64,000 nt of DNA from Saccopteryx bilineata. Taxonomy: Eukaryota; Chordata; Mammalia; Chiroptera; Emballonuridae. Under the pieces are notes generated by a model that had not been told where the DNA came from, did no database searches, and saw only the letters and a program-made list of their open reading frames with translations. This document shows positions 34,060 through 45,900 of this stretch, piece by piece; positions within the stretch are counted from its first letter, which is position 1; every line of letters begins with the position of its first letter. Location of the stretch: NCBI RefSeq assembly GCF_036850765.1, contig NC_089492.1, positions 288,646,590 through 288,710,589 of the forward strand. The letters are read 5' to 3'. A program made the translations under genes and the position numbers.

Positions 34060-36070
34060 TCACACCCACCCAACAAGTACAGACCCACGTGCCAGCACGG
34101 TTCCAGGCATTTGTGATATGATAGCAACACAGCATGATGTCCCTGTTCTTACGGAGCTTCCTCCTGCAGGACGGGGACGGGGGCGAGGGGACAGATGACA
34201 GACAACACAGCGGACGCTGCAACAACCTGGAGTCACAAGAGCTTCTGCTGAGGGACCGGAGCCTCACCCAGGAGTCCACGCTCTCTGGTTCCATTCATAC
34301 AAGGTTCCAGGACAGGGACAACTAACCCGTGGTGTGAAAAGGGAGTGGTGCTGGCCTCACAGAGACGGAGGCTGGGACTGACCAGGAAGGGACACGGAGA
34401 AACGTTCTGGGGTGAGGGTGTTCTAAATCTTGACGTGGCCTTGGGCTGTGCCGGTGTGGGCCCTGGTGAAAACTCACTGAGTACGTCAACATCTGTGCAC
34501 TCCACGGTTCTCGCTATGTATGCATTTTACCCTGAAGCAGCCAGAGAACCGTGCATGAATATCAAACTCGGGTTGATGATATTCACGCTGAAGTACGTGA
34601 GGTGAGGTGCACTGCTGTATGCAACTTAGTTGGAAATGTAGAAGTAAATAGGATGGGTTGCTGGGTAGGCGGGCACGTGAATGATAAACGATACTGTGAC
34701 ACGTCAATGGTAGGATCTGGTGGCAGGTACAGGGGCTTCTCAAACTCTCTCAACTTTTCTATGCACTGAAACATTTCACACTAAAATGTGGAGGGGGGGA
34801 CCAGTGGCGCGAGTGAGGGAGCACGAGACAGGGTGTCTGGCGGAACTCACTGAGGAGTCAACAGTTGAGCCGAGACCTGAATCCTAGCGTTGAGCATGGA
34901 GAGCCCAGGTTGGCCTCCAGGCAGTGGGAAGAGCAGGTGCAAAGGCCCTGAGGCCAGAGATCTTAGCTCCCTCGAGGAGCAGGAAGAAGCCAGCATCGCT
35001 AGAGGGTGCTGGGTAAAGAAGGGGCAGGGTGGTGCAGACCTTTGGAGGCCCTGGCAGGGTTTGCTGCTAAGCTACCTGTTGGGGGGACTCACTGGAGTGA
35101 GCGAATGAGAGTGAGGTGGCAATATTTGGGATGTAAGCGGCCCGTGCTAGCTACTTTGTGGAGAATGGCCCACAGGCCAAGGAGAGGCTCACGCTGGTGT
35201 AGGAGAACGCCATGGTTTCAAGCAGGAGGGGTGGAAGAGAGTGAGAGGAAGTGCTAAGTTTAGGGCATATTTGGGGGAGGAGGAGGATAGTGAGGAAAAG
35301 AGGGGAACCAAGAATGGCTGGCATGCGTCCCTGGGCAGCTGGCACTACGTCTATGCCCACAAGAAGACTGGAGGGGAGGACGGGCTCGTACAGGGAGTCA
35401 GGAGTCCCGCTCTGGCCAAGAGAAGTTTGAGATGCTGACTCAGTATTCCAGAGGGCCCGGCTGAGCAGAGAGCTGAGTATAAAAGCCTGGTGCTTTGCAG
35501 TGAGGTTGGCCGTGCACACAGGTGGAAACGTGGGGGTCATTAGCATGAGACTGACACGTGAAGCCGTGGAACTGGAGAGATGGGCCAAGGAGACAGCGTG
35601 GTCAGAGAAGGCCTAGGAGTGTTCCAACGTCTAGGGGATGGGGAAAAGGGGAGGGGTCTGCAGAGAACAGGCAGTGGGGGAGACAGCCAGGTACATCACA
35701 GCAGGAGAACATTCCAGAGGGAGGGAAGGCCAACCTTGGGAAGTGCTGCTGCAAGGGGAGGAAAGGGGAGGGCAGCAAGCCCATCTTTCTACTTGGAGTT
35801 GGGAGGTCATTAGCGAGCTCAGGACAGCCTCCTGGTGGCGAGGAGGACAAGGACAGCTGGAGGGTGCAGGGCCAGGACAGGACGGGAGGTGGGCAAGGGG
35901 CCACAAGTGGGCACACATCTGAGAACTTCTGTCCTAAAGAAGGGTTCCATTAAGCGGGCAGCATGTCCACCAGCTGATAGCGATGATCTGGCGGGACAGA
36001 CGGGGACCAGGGCGAAGAGAGAGGGCAGAGTGGCAGGAAGAGCAAAGGAAGACGGCGTGAGGTCACCCAA
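34060..36070 (+). mobile_element. ancient dispersed mammalian repeat (family not named), split by L1
   Basis: The parts at 34060-34234 and 34799-36070 follow, in order, a long old repeat that I recognise by its phrases: 'gtgccagcacggttccaggc', 'ccctgttcttacggagcttc', 'ggtgcaaaggccctgaggcc', 'gttgagccgagacctgaat', 'ttagcatgagactga', and 'ctaggagtgttccaacgtct'. The order and spacing fit one copy about 1.4 kb long, interrupted by the L1 end at 34235-34798. No coding capacity. I cannot give the family name with confidence. Confidence 0.6.
34235..34798 (+). mobile_element. LINE-1 3' UTR fragment nested in the older repeat
   Basis: L1 3' end landmarks occur in order: 'ggttccattcatacaaggtt', 'gttctggggtgagggtgttc', 'catctgtgcactccacgg', 'tgatgatattcacgctgaag', 'atggtaggatctggtggcag', and 'tctctcaacttttctatgc', ending near 'cactaaaatgtgg'. 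It splits the older repeat into two colinear halves. Non-coding. Confidence 0.75.
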
Positions 36071-36410
36071 ATTCCAGAGACTTCTGTGAGGGCTGCTCTG
36101 TGAGCTGGAGGGTCCCCAGGCCTCAGTGCTCCTCCTGCTATGGGCCCGACGAGGCCTGAGGAAGGTCAAGGCCGGCTCACTGCTGCCTTCTCCCAGGAGC
36201 CAGGTGACAGGAAGGTAGGGTCCCTGCTAATACTTCCCATCCCCAAGTGGGGCCTGGTTGTGTTTGAAAAGAACAGGGAAAAGCCTCCCGGAAGTCCTAC
36301 CCCATCCTCGGAGTTGTGGTGGGGATGGCGAGAAATCTCCTCGGGGCCCTTGGCTGGGAGGGGAGCAGGAGAACCGGGAGGGGAGGCATGAAGAGCAGTG
36401 ATGCCTGTGC
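36071..36410. other. unique sequence, nothing recognised
   Basis: Mixed composition between the old repeat and the 10-bp minisatellite. No gene seen. Confidence 0.5.
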
Positions 36411-36720
36411 TCACCCGTGCTCACCTGTGCACACCTGTGCTCACCCGTGCACACCAGTGCTCACCTGTGCTCACCTGTGCACACCTGTGCTCACCCGTGC
36501 TCACCTGTGCTCACCCGTGCACACCCGTGCTCACCCGTGCTCACCCGTGCACACCTGTGCTCACCCGTGCTCACCAGTGCTCACCTGTGTACACCTGTGC
36601 ACACCTGTGCTCACCTGTGCTCACCAGTGTTCACCTGTGCTCACCCGTGCACACCTGTGCTCACCCGTGCACACCCACGCTCACCTATGCTCAGCTGTGC
36701 ACACATGTGCACACCCGTCC
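36411..36720 (+). repeat. 10-bp minisatellite, 31 units without indels
   Basis: Every unit is exactly 10 bp with consensus WcaccYgtgc. By hand count, 13 units have T at the variable base (giving CACCTG), 10 have C (CACCCGTGC) and 3 have A. The last six units are more degenerate. The first base alternates between t and a without a strict rule. Because 10 is not a multiple of 3, all three plus frames are open through the array. Those frames are artefacts. Confidence 0.97.
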
Positions 36721-37079
36721 AGCTGAAATCTTTTGCCGTGAGTCTGGAGGGTGTGCTGTGTGCTGCACAGGCCGCTGAGACACTAAGGGTGGTGAAAGCA
36801 GCTGTGAGGCCCTGTGATGGAGCAGAGGCAACAACGTGCCCCAAGCTGACTAACGCCAGCCACGCGAGCCGGTGGGAGCCTGGGCCAGTGCCTGATGTCC
36901 ACACATGGAGCCTCTCACCAAAGGGATGCGTTTTCTCCTCTGTTCTATCCAATTACATCTGGATTTCACCTGTGGCCCTTCGAGTTCTTTCAGAGGCAAA
37001 ACAGAAAGTGCTTCCTTGAGGCAAATTTCTGTCTTTCCCTTTGGAAATCTCACTGTCCCTGTTGCTTAAAAGAGGACTA
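36721..37079. other. unique sequence, no gene seen
   Basis: Mixed composition. No exon or repeat identified. Confidence 0.5.
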
Positions 37080-37400
37080 GGATACTAAGGACAGAGTTTC
37101 AGTGGAAGATTACATGAAAAGGATAATTAAACACAAGCCCCCATTGTAGGCCACCTAGAAGGGAAAATCAAGCAGCTTCTGCCTTCTCCCCGTCTTTGAG
37201 GGACGTTCTGTTGGAGGGGAGCCGGAACTGTTTGGCTTGATAAACAAAGCCAGTCACCGATCTGCACCGCCCATTATTCCGCAGTCACACCGAAAGCGGT
37301 GGCTTAGCCCAGCTGACAGCACGCACCATGGACGCGTCCACCGAATAGGAGACTGACAGGTTCTGGATGATAAGACTAAGTAATAATTTCCGTCCCTAAG
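37080..37400. other. low-repeat AT-richer block, candidate conserved element
   Basis: Non-repetitive sequence with 'atgaaaaggataattaaac', 'gcttgataaacaaagcc' (a forkhead-like ATAAACA core) and 'gcccattattccgcagtc'. CpGs cluster in its right part. Enhancer role is inference from composition and motifs only. Confidence 0.33.
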
Positions 37401-37799
37401 TGACCGCGGCCTGGCAGCTGCAGCCCTCCTCCGGGCCGGTCGGGCCTCGGGGGCCCTGTCCTCTGGGGGCTGGCAGGCAGAGGAGGCTGGCAGGGTGGCG
37501 GTCAGTCACTGCGCGGTGCCGGGGGTGGGAGGGGAAGGCTAGGAAGTGCAGGTGCCACTCCACTGGCCACGCACTGAGCTCCTGCCCGAGACCGCAGAGT
37601 AAATTAGCACACAGGGCCTGTCATCACAAAGTCGCACCGAGAGACCCAGCATTTTGCCATCTGAGAGAGGTGGTCTGGATGGGACAGACTCAGGGGGCTC
37701 CCTCTTCCCCATTCTGCCCACCCAGCCAATCCCCCGAGCAAATGGTGACCATGCAGCAGAATGCTGACCACTGCCGTCGCTGTCTGGGGGCTCCAAGCA
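37401..37799. other. GC-rich unique sequence
   Basis: No exon or repeat recognised. Confidence 0.5.
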
Positions 37800-37975
37800 C
37801 GACACTGAGACGATGGTAGGTTTTAGCTTGATTCATCCTCCCGGCAACCTCAGTAGACAGGGATTTGATGCCCGTCCCACAGGCAGATTCACAGAGGTTG
37901 ATTCGTTCGGCCAGAGTCACATGGTCAGAAAAAGGTGAAGCTGAGTTCAAACTGGGGGCCTGGAAGGACCACGGG
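37800..37975 (-). mobile_element. MIR SINE
   Basis: Reverse-strand MIR order: 'attcatcctcccggcaacct', 'cagattcacagaggttgat', 'ggccagagtcacatggtcag', then 'gctgagttcaaactgggggc'. Confidence 0.72.
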
Positions 37976-38719
37976 CCCAGGTGGTCCCGGCAGGTAGCCA
38001 GAGGCAAGGCCTTCTCACTCGCCTCACTGTCTCCCGCACACTCAGCGCCCTCCCCGTCCACAGGGTGGGGGCGGGGGTCCCCACACCCCAAGGTTTCCAG
38101 TCACTCAGGCAGCTGTAAGGCATGTGGTGAGGACCAGGCAGCAGCGACCTGCTCACAGCAGAGCCTCTAGGTCAGGGGCTAGCTGAGGACACCCGCTGCA
38201 GCCTCTCACTGGGTGTCCCCCTTCCCCCCTGGAGGAGGGGATCAGAATGAGGGAATCTTCTGGAGAATGCCCAGCAAATTTCCTTAGAGAGACTAATGGC
38301 TGCTCTCGGGGAGTGGCCCTATTTTTCTGGAGGCTTTCAGTGGGCCCGGTGGAGGCCTTGGCGTCGTAAATTGCAATCAGGCAAAGACGTCTAGGAAGGA
38401 ACTAACATCGGCTGTGCCGAGCAGCCCTGGCGAAGATTCCGAAATCTTAATGGAACCGAGCCACTTTTTGCACAGCCCAGTAAATTCCCAGTGTCTACCC
38501 TGTCACATTATTCAGGGCACATTAAATGGGGAGAGAGGTGGAAGCTGCTAGTGAGAAGAAAGCCAGGACGAGGAGGCAGCGTGACAATGGCCCATCTGAG
38601 AACACTGTTCCTCTCCTTCGGACACTTGCTGGTTGTCTGCTCCCCCAGACAAATCTCCCAGGGCGGAGGGGACGGGCATGGGCCTCATCACCCTGCCCTG
38701 CAGGCCTCCTCCAGTGTGC
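37976..38719. other. unique sequence with an AT-richer block at 38270-38530
   Basis: The block contains 'aaatttccttagagagac', 'gtcgtaaattgcaatcagg', 'gaaatcttaatggaacc' and 'cacattattcagggcac'. It is not microsatellite and matches no transposon I know. Candidate conserved element only. Confidence 0.35.
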
Positions 38720-38800
38720 TATGTCTCCCCAGCCCGGGCCCTCCTTCCACCTGGAATGCCAGCCTCCCCTACCCTCCGCCCACCCCTCCCGTCTCCCCGG
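38720..38800 (+). mobile_element. possible L2 LINE fragment
   Basis: 'gggccctccttccacctgga' followed by 'atgccagcctcccctaccct' fits the L2 3' region motif ending in 'cctggaatgctcttcccc'. Short and weak. Confidence 0.4.
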
Positions 38801-39439
38801 GCGCCCTCCACTCACCCCTCCTCCGGTGCCCGCCCCCCGTGTGGAGCCACCCCCTGTGCAGGGCCGTCTGAGGCCTTGCCGCCCCTGTTCCTCCTTCCTG
38901 ACCAGGGGCCGCTCCACCATTTAGCTAACCACGCACTGTCCCCGGAAGCTCGACTTCCACGCTCGGCTGTCCCGTGCCGTGGGATCAGAGACGGTGTCTG
39001 GGCAGTCGTCCCTCCTGCCTGTCTAGGCCCGCTGACCGGTTGAGCAGCTGCACCTTGTCCCCACGAGGCGATAATGACAAAGACCTGGCCTCAGGACCGG
39101 GCACGGAAGCCACTTGGGCGGCGGCTATCGTCACTGTTCCTGATAATGAAAAGGTCATGGAAGGCTGTGGTGATGGCCGTCACCCTGGAGAAGCTGTCAC
39201 AGCGGCATTGAACGAGCAGCTCCGCTGGCCCGGCCCAGCTCTCTTGCTTGGTTCTCCCGGCCCAAGCAAAGACTAGGTTGGGGTGGGACGCAGGTCTTTC
39301 CCCACATGCCCTCCAAGCCACTGACTGGGTCCTGGGCCCAGGACACCTGTCCTGAGGGCTTCTTCTCAATGGTCTCGCTCTGCGGACCTAGAGCCCATGG
39401 AGCTGGGACGCCACCCACCTGTTGCTGTGCAGGTGGTCC
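38801..39439. other. unique sequence, nothing recognised
   Basis: GC-rich up to about 39060, mixed after. No exon or repeat named. Confidence 0.45.
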
Positions 39440-39935
39440 ACATCCTCTTCCTGTTCTTCCATCCCTGAACTCACCTCCTCCTCCAGGAAGCCTCTGACTT
39501 CCCAGCCCACACTGCACCCCCTTCTCTGGATTCATTGCAGTCACCTACTAAGCACGTAAGTGCAGGAGTCAGAAAGGACTTTGACACCACAAGGTCCTGA
39601 ACCTGTCACCACACAGAGTCCTCCCCAAATGCTCGGGGCCCAGCCACCTGCTCTCCTGTGCTACCCAGTCCCTGGTAGGTTGCACGGGGCTCAGCTGAGA
39701 TGTGACAGCCAAGGGCACGGAATAAGACCCAGCATCAGACTCTCTCGTCCTTCTTGGCATGGGGACCCGATCCCTGGGAGGTCACATCCTAGAACTAGGA
39801 GCTGCGTTCCCTTCTTAGCTCTGCTCATGGCCATAGCCATGTCCCTCGGGCCTGGCCACTGTGGCCTGTGAGCTCCTGTGGTGAGGACTGTGCCTGCCCT
39901 ACTCTGCGGAGTCCCCTTATTCAATCAGTTTCTCC
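39440..39935 (+). mobile_element. L2 LINE fragments
   Basis: 'ccaggaagcctctgacttcc' near 39484 and 'gtgagctcctgtggtgagga' with 'ctgtgcctgcc' near 39868 match the L2 3' region in the expected order, with unrecognised decayed sequence between them. Confidence 0.5.
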
Positions 39936-40561
39936 TGTGAAAACCAGGGTGAATTCACTTAATCCTGACTCCCTCCCAGGAAGCTGTGAGAACAAAGGAC
40001 ACTGGACTTGGAATTCCAGCGAGAACTGAAGGCCGCCTGGTGCCAGCTGCGGTGTCCACAGCTGCCTCCCTCTCAGGAAGACCCTCTGCCCCGGCCCGGC
40101 CCATACGTGGCATTGGCCACGTCCTCCACTGTTTGTGGCTCAGGGTACGACAGGGCTGGGCTGAGTTCCCAGCTAGCACGACGCCATGTCTTGGGGTGCA
40201 CAAGTCTGGCTGCTCTGGGGTGCCTTCTCCTCCCTGCTGACCCAGGTCAGGGGCCCCTCCAACACCAACTTGCTTCCCTTCCTTGAGACACACGGACCAG
40301 CCTTTTCTGACAGAGGCTCAGCCTCAGGGCACCGCCCCGCCTAAGCCCCGACGTGGCCTCGTTTGGGGGGCAGCTCTGCAGAGTCGGGGTCTCGGGGACG
40401 CACGGTGCTGCTCAAGTACTGAGTGTGCTCCTTGATGCTTTCTTCCAGACACTTTCGGCTCACCCCGGTGAGACGGACACATAGTCACCGAGCAAGAAGC
40501 TGAGTGTCTTCTATGATGCTATAATTCCTACACTAAACAATATGAGAGAAAAAGGGACTAG
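39936..40561. other. unique sequence, no gene seen
   Basis: Mixed composition. No exon or repeat identified. Confidence 0.5.
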
Positions 40562-40640
40562 AGGAAAAGAAAGAGAGAGGCAGTCAGGTAGGAAGGAAGG
40601 GAGGAAGGGAGGGAGGAAGGGAGGGAGGAAGGAAGGAAGG
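40562..40640 (+). repeat. (GGAA)n / GGGA purine microsatellite
   Basis: GAAAGA at the left changes into GGAAGGAAGGGA units (40590-40639). GGAA arrays can bind ETS factors, but at this length I make no functional claim. Confidence 0.9.
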
Positions 40641-41217
40641 CCTCCTTTCTGCGACTGCCTCCTGTATCCCCGGGGGGCCCACTGCTGGAGTCCAGCTCAC
40701 TCCGAGTGGAGCCATCCCCTGAAGACCAAGGGGTGAGTGTGGACCTGCACTTCTGGACACCCCGCTCAGGCTTCTGGTCTGTTCCATGGACTAGCTCACC
40801 TGCAGGGCACCCCTGGGGGCTGGGGACATGGTGCCAGGTGGGGCTGTGTTCCGGAAAGAGTGAGGTGGGTGGTGGGGAGACACTTGGTTTGCAAAAGAGC
40901 TGATCATTCCCCAGACAGGCTTCAACTCTTTTGGGGGGTGGGGTGAGGGACTTTATAGCGACGACAATGCCACCGCTGTTGCTGAAACATGTCTCTCTCT
41001 GTGCACAGCTGCAGAGCAGGGGGCTGAAAGGAGGAGAGACGCCCTGGGTAGCCTGTCCTGACCAGCTCGTGCTTTGGGACCTAGAGGGCCGGCTCCGCCC
41101 TCTCACCCTTGCTGCAAGAGACCAGGGAGAGGTGATGAGGGAAATCACAAAAGCTCACTTTGGGACACCAGGATGCCAGCTTACAGGTCAGCTGGGGCTG
41201 ACGTCACCAGGCTGTCA
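40641..41217. other. unique sequence, nothing recognised
   Basis: No exon or repeat identified. Confidence 0.5.
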
Positions 41218-41410
41218 TCTGTTGAGCACCTGACGTGTGCAGGAGCCTGAAATATTTTATATGTACTGTTTCATTTATGTTAATTCTCACAACAACCCTG
41301 CACTGTACACACATTATTATTACCCCTATTTTACAGATGAGAAAACAGACGCTCAGAGAAGCTAGAGAGATGCCCAGTCAGCCAGCTAACAGGTGTTCCT
41401 CCGGCTGTCA
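41218..41410 (-). mobile_element. MIR SINE
   Basis: Clear reverse-strand MIR: 'tgttgagcacctgacgtgtg', 'aattctcacaacaaccctgc', 'attttacagatgagaaaaca', then 'cagagaagctagagagatgc'. Among the best-preserved MIR copies in the window. Confidence 0.85.
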
Positions 41411-42897
41411 CCAACCCCACTCTCTTAAGGGCTTAAAAGCAGAGTAGCATCCCAAACAGAGGGCCAACGAGGGCTCCGGGTGGGTGGCCCCAAGGGCAGC
41501 TTTCACAAAACACGCAGGGAACAGGGATGAGCGGTCCACGCCCCGCAGGATGCCTCCACCCGTCCTGCTGGCGCCCCACTTTGCTACTTCAGGGAAGCCG
41601 TGAGCTCTGAGGATGCTTCTTGGGAGTCAGAGGCAGTCGGCTCCCAGATGGACCATCATGTTCCACAGACAGGTCAGTCTAGTGTCCATGGAGAGAAATA
41701 TACGCATGTCCCATCAGCAGTAGTGTTGGGGCACGTCCCAGACCCACAGCTGGGCACGGAGGCCTGTCAGCTGAGGGCCCGCTCCCGGCCCTGCCCACTG
41801 GTCCTGCCCAGGACTGTGCCCCTGGGGACCTGCAGGGCTTGTTCAGAGGCGGGGAGGCGAGGAGGCCGCAGGGGCAGGAAGGGAGGCCCCTGAGGGAAGT
41901 CAGTGCTCCTCAGCACACCTGGGGAGGAGGGGAAAGCTGAGGCCTGTATCTGCTGCAATGGGGCTGTTCACTACGATGTCCCAGGATGAGCAGTGGTGGC
42001 TTCTCTGGGGCCCCACCTGCGACTCCCTGGAGTCCTGGGCCAGCTTTTACCTTTATAAAAAGGAGTCATGATGGTATACCAGAGAGACAGAGAAGGGTAC
42101 CTCCTCTGACTGGGTGACGATGAGACTCCTGGGAGCCAGGCCTTCTCCCAGGTGACACAGGGCCCGAGGTGAGAGTCCAGTGCACTGCTCGGCCAGGAGT
42201 CAGTGTCCGTAGTGGCAGGCTATGCGGTCACAGCTTCCTTTGTTCAGGGTCTCAGGTTAGAACCCAGCTCCTCATAATCCAAATGTCCTAAAACTCTACC
42301 CTCAAATGCCTGCCATTCTCCAGTTATCTGGGAGCCCCCAATCCCGGGGTGCCTGGGTGTGACAGCAGTGTTCATGGGCCCACAGGCCTGTGTGTGTGCA
42401 GCCAGGGTGGGCCGGAAAGGGGCGCCACCTGAGAGCTGGTTCTGGCATTCCAACAGTCCCACACGGCGCTGGGGGATGCAGATCCCCCCCCTCCCCCCCC
42501 CCCCCCGCTTCATCGAGCGTGAAAACATTCATTAACATTTTTGAGAACAAGGCAGAGAGGAGAACACTCATTAGAAGCAGAAATAGTTCCCAAATGAAGC
42601 ACCAGAGTTGCTGGGACATCTGGCCTGAAGGGGGCTCTCCTCCTGGGGAGCAGGCAGGGGGCAGTGCACAGAGAGAAGGGACACATGAGGAGTCCCTGAG
42701 CCAAAGCACCCAAACGTCCCAAACAGGAGGAGCCGCGGGGGCTGGGGTGGAGGCCACAGGCCCTTGCTGTCCGGCTTGGCCTGGGAGGAGCCCAGGTGGC
42801 AGGAGGGGCCGCATCTCCTTGGGCCCCAGCAGAGCTCAGGGACCGGCGGCTGCAGAGATAGCCAAGCTGGGGCTGCAGGAGGCAGAGGTGACAAGGA
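41411..42897. other. unique sequence with a C-run; no gene seen
   Basis: A C8-T-C14 run lies at 42484-42506, followed by an AT-richer block (42507-42600) containing 'gaaaacattcattaac'. No exon recognised. Frames of 130-200 codons on both strands here overlap each other and resemble no known protein. Confidence 0.45.
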
Positions 42898-42990
42898 GTC
42901 GGGAGGCCTGGACCCATCCTGGCTCCGTTGCCAACTGGCCGGGTGACCTGGCCTGGCCCTGCCCAGTCTGGGTCTCAACATGTATCTAGG
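42898..42990 (+). mobile_element. possible MIR fragment
   Basis: 'ggcctggacccatcctggct' then 'ccgttgccaactggccgggt' and 'gacctggcc' follow the MIR middle block. Short and diverged. Confidence 0.45.
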
Positions 42991-45900
42991 CAATGTAGTG
43001 GCTGCGTTTGATGGTGCCTAGGTATCCTGCCTGCTGTGACACAGGGGGCCCCATTAATGCTGGTGACATGACAAGAGGAGGTGTGTGCCCGCCAGCAGCG
43101 GGGGTTCTCAAGGTCACAAGGCCAATCTCCCCAAGGTCCTGCTCCCGCCAGAAGAATGGCCTGAGCTCAGGTCATTTGGGCTCAAAGTGGCCTGGGGGCT
43201 AGAGATTTTACCCTGGACGGCTGAACTCATGTGCCCTCAGTCACGGCAATGACCTTACGCACCTAAGGGCTAATAAAGTGGCCTCAGTCCCTTCATTCCA
43301 GGCGTGGCCCTGCCCTCATCCTAATGAAATACTTACTAGCAATGGGGAGGGGGGAGAGAGAGGGACTGAGCTCTCCCCCTGAAAGCCAGGTTACTCGGAG
43401 GCTCTACGTGCCGTGCCAGCTCCCGCCCACCTCCCCAGCCCTCTGCTCTGGCAGGTGTGGCCAGGCTCCATGCCCGGGGCAGCGGGCAGTCTGCAGCAGA
43501 GCCCGTGGCCCCCCACCCACCCGGTTTCTGGCTGAGATGCTGGGCTGGGCGTCTGGTAGCGGGGATGCAGTTTGCTCCCCCAGCACGCTCGCTCACAGTC
43601 TGGCCGGAGAGGAGAGCCCAGCTGGGTGGGTAGGGGGCCCGCTGTGCTGAGTGGCCTTGGCAGGCGCGGGGTTGGTCGGAGGATCTCAGAGGCAGGAGGA
43701 GCTCTTGGCCAGCCGGCTGGTAGAGGTGGCCACTGGGCCAGACAGGGATAGCAGGGGGGGGTGTGGGGGCGGGCTCCCGGAAGAAACCCTCCTTTATCCA
43801 GGCGCCCGCCCTCCTGGCCTCCTTCCTCCTCCAAGCCCCCTTCCTTCCTGGAAGGCTGCCCCACCTGTCCCAGTTGGCCAGCTCGCCCTGGGCAGTGGGT
43901 GTGTGGTGCGCGGACAGGCCGCTGCCCCTCCCCCAGCCTCCAGTCCAGTCAAGGCACTGGGCTGGCAGTGCCGGCCATGCAGAGCCGGGCTGGCACCGGG
44001 CTGCTGCCTTCTTACTCGCCCACCGGCACTGCGCTGACCCCTTCCCTCCCATCTCGTCCTTCCTCTTGGTAATTGGTGTCAGAGACAAACTTGGGCCGAT
44101 TTCCATCTGGGCTCCTGTGTCACAGCTCCTTTCCTACTTCTTACCAGAGACGCATTACCTGGCGCTGTAATAAGCACCAGGAGAAACAGCCTGGAGCAGG
44201 TGGCTGCTGCGTGGGCTCTGGGCTCAGTGCAGGACCGGAGCCCCGCTAATTGCTTTGGTCTCCGATCCTCAACCTCCTCCTGCCCAGGCTGAGCGGGGAG
44301 AGCAGCCCCCGCCCTCCACCTGTTTGCATTCCCTCCTGTCACCTGCTCACAGAATCAAGAGTGACACTCAACACAGGGGAGAGGGGGTGCCTGAACAGTT
44401 CCCCGGAGATGGGAGATAAAATAGAAAATAAAGAGGACAGATTAGCCACAAAGAAACTGGATCCTGCGATGCTGGCCTCGGAGGACACTGGGGCTCCCCC
44501 ACCAGCTGGAAGGTGACAGACCCGGACACACAGACTCGCCCCAGGGATGTCTCCAGCATCCAGTTGCCAGGGCCAAAGCCCCATGAGCCGGGGCTGGGGT
44601 AGGGGAGCGGGACCCCTCCTCCTTCCTGCCTGGCCCCAGGGACAGGGCGGGAGTAGCCGGGTCCACAGGAACCTGCCTCGAAGTGCCCGAATGAGTGGGA
44701 TTGAGTTTGGGGAGTAACGCGCTCAGAGCCCATGGCTGGCCCACAGTGTCTGATTCCAGGAAAGTCAATTTAATGGAATTAAAAAGCCACAAGAGCATGA
44801 TGGAATGAGAAGCAGGGGTATAGGTGCGGGAGACGAGCCTGGGGGAGGGGGAGCCTCCTCGGAGTGCAGGTCTCTGGGGCTGCAGGCAGGCCGCAGGACG
44901 GAGGCCTCGGAAGGTGTCCCTAGGGGACACAGGTGGCCAGGGTGTGACCCTGGGGACATGGGGCAGACTCTAACCCCACCAGGGCTTTGCTTTCCCCACA
45001 CTCCCCTCTGCCCTCGCAACCAGGTAAAAGAGAAAGCTGTTCGCCAAGTGGCAGGATGCCTTGGGTCCATTCTTATGAACCATATGGGGAAAGTATCACC
45101 CCCTGATCACCTGAACGTCTCTCTCGCAAGGACGCAGGACCGGGCAATTAGACAACCAGGTGCCAGCAGGCCAGCCTCCACGGGAGACAGGCCCTGGGAA
45201 ACTGACAGCAGGGCAGGTTGCCGGGGAAGCAGTGTCTTTGCAAATCAGCACATCCCCGGGCAGTCTTGGCGTCATCCGCTAATGAACTTGTCTGAGCCGC
45301 AGACAATTATTTCTGGGAACTGAGGGAGGACGGAAAGCGCTTGGAGGTGGGGGAGCCTCGGAGTCCACACCAGAATGGCTCTGGGCTCTGCAGACACCTT
45401 CCAGGCCACCTTCCCTGGGGCCAGAGGCCTCCCTGCACTCCATGGCATGAGTGGCTGTCTTCTCCACATGCCACACCCCTAGGGCAGGGAGAACCCCCAA
45501 AGCACTGGGGCCTAGGGGTCGGTGAACTTGAACGACAGTGAATGCAGACAGTGGGAGCACAGTGGGAAAGGCTAGAGGCAGCAATTCCTGGGTAGAGGCG
45601 TGACCAACACCTAGGCAAATCAGAGGCAAGCTTTGAGGAGAACCCAGATCCAGCCCAGCTGGCTGCATGCCTCAGACCTCCTCACTTGCCGGGCAAGAGG
45701 ACCACCAGTGACCACCACTCTGCAAGAGGCCAGCAGCCTCGGCGCCGGTCCAGTCCTGACTCAGCAAGAGGCTGCCACGCAGGCACCAGGGACAATGTTC
45801 CCTGCACAGCAAGGACACCAGGCAACCTCTCTACTCCCTTCTCCATCCTGCTACACAACAGACATCACAAATCGATTACAGAGCTCCTTCCTGCTGAGCC

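Noticed and set aside
36316..37019. Plus-strand frames of 126-200 codons with repeated Cys/Ala/His/Pro
   Set aside because: Product of the 10-bp minisatellite read in three phases.
43336..44106. 256-codon minus-strand open frame
   Set aside because: Overlapped by long open frames in other phases on both strands, as expected in GC-rich stop-poor DNA. No domain.
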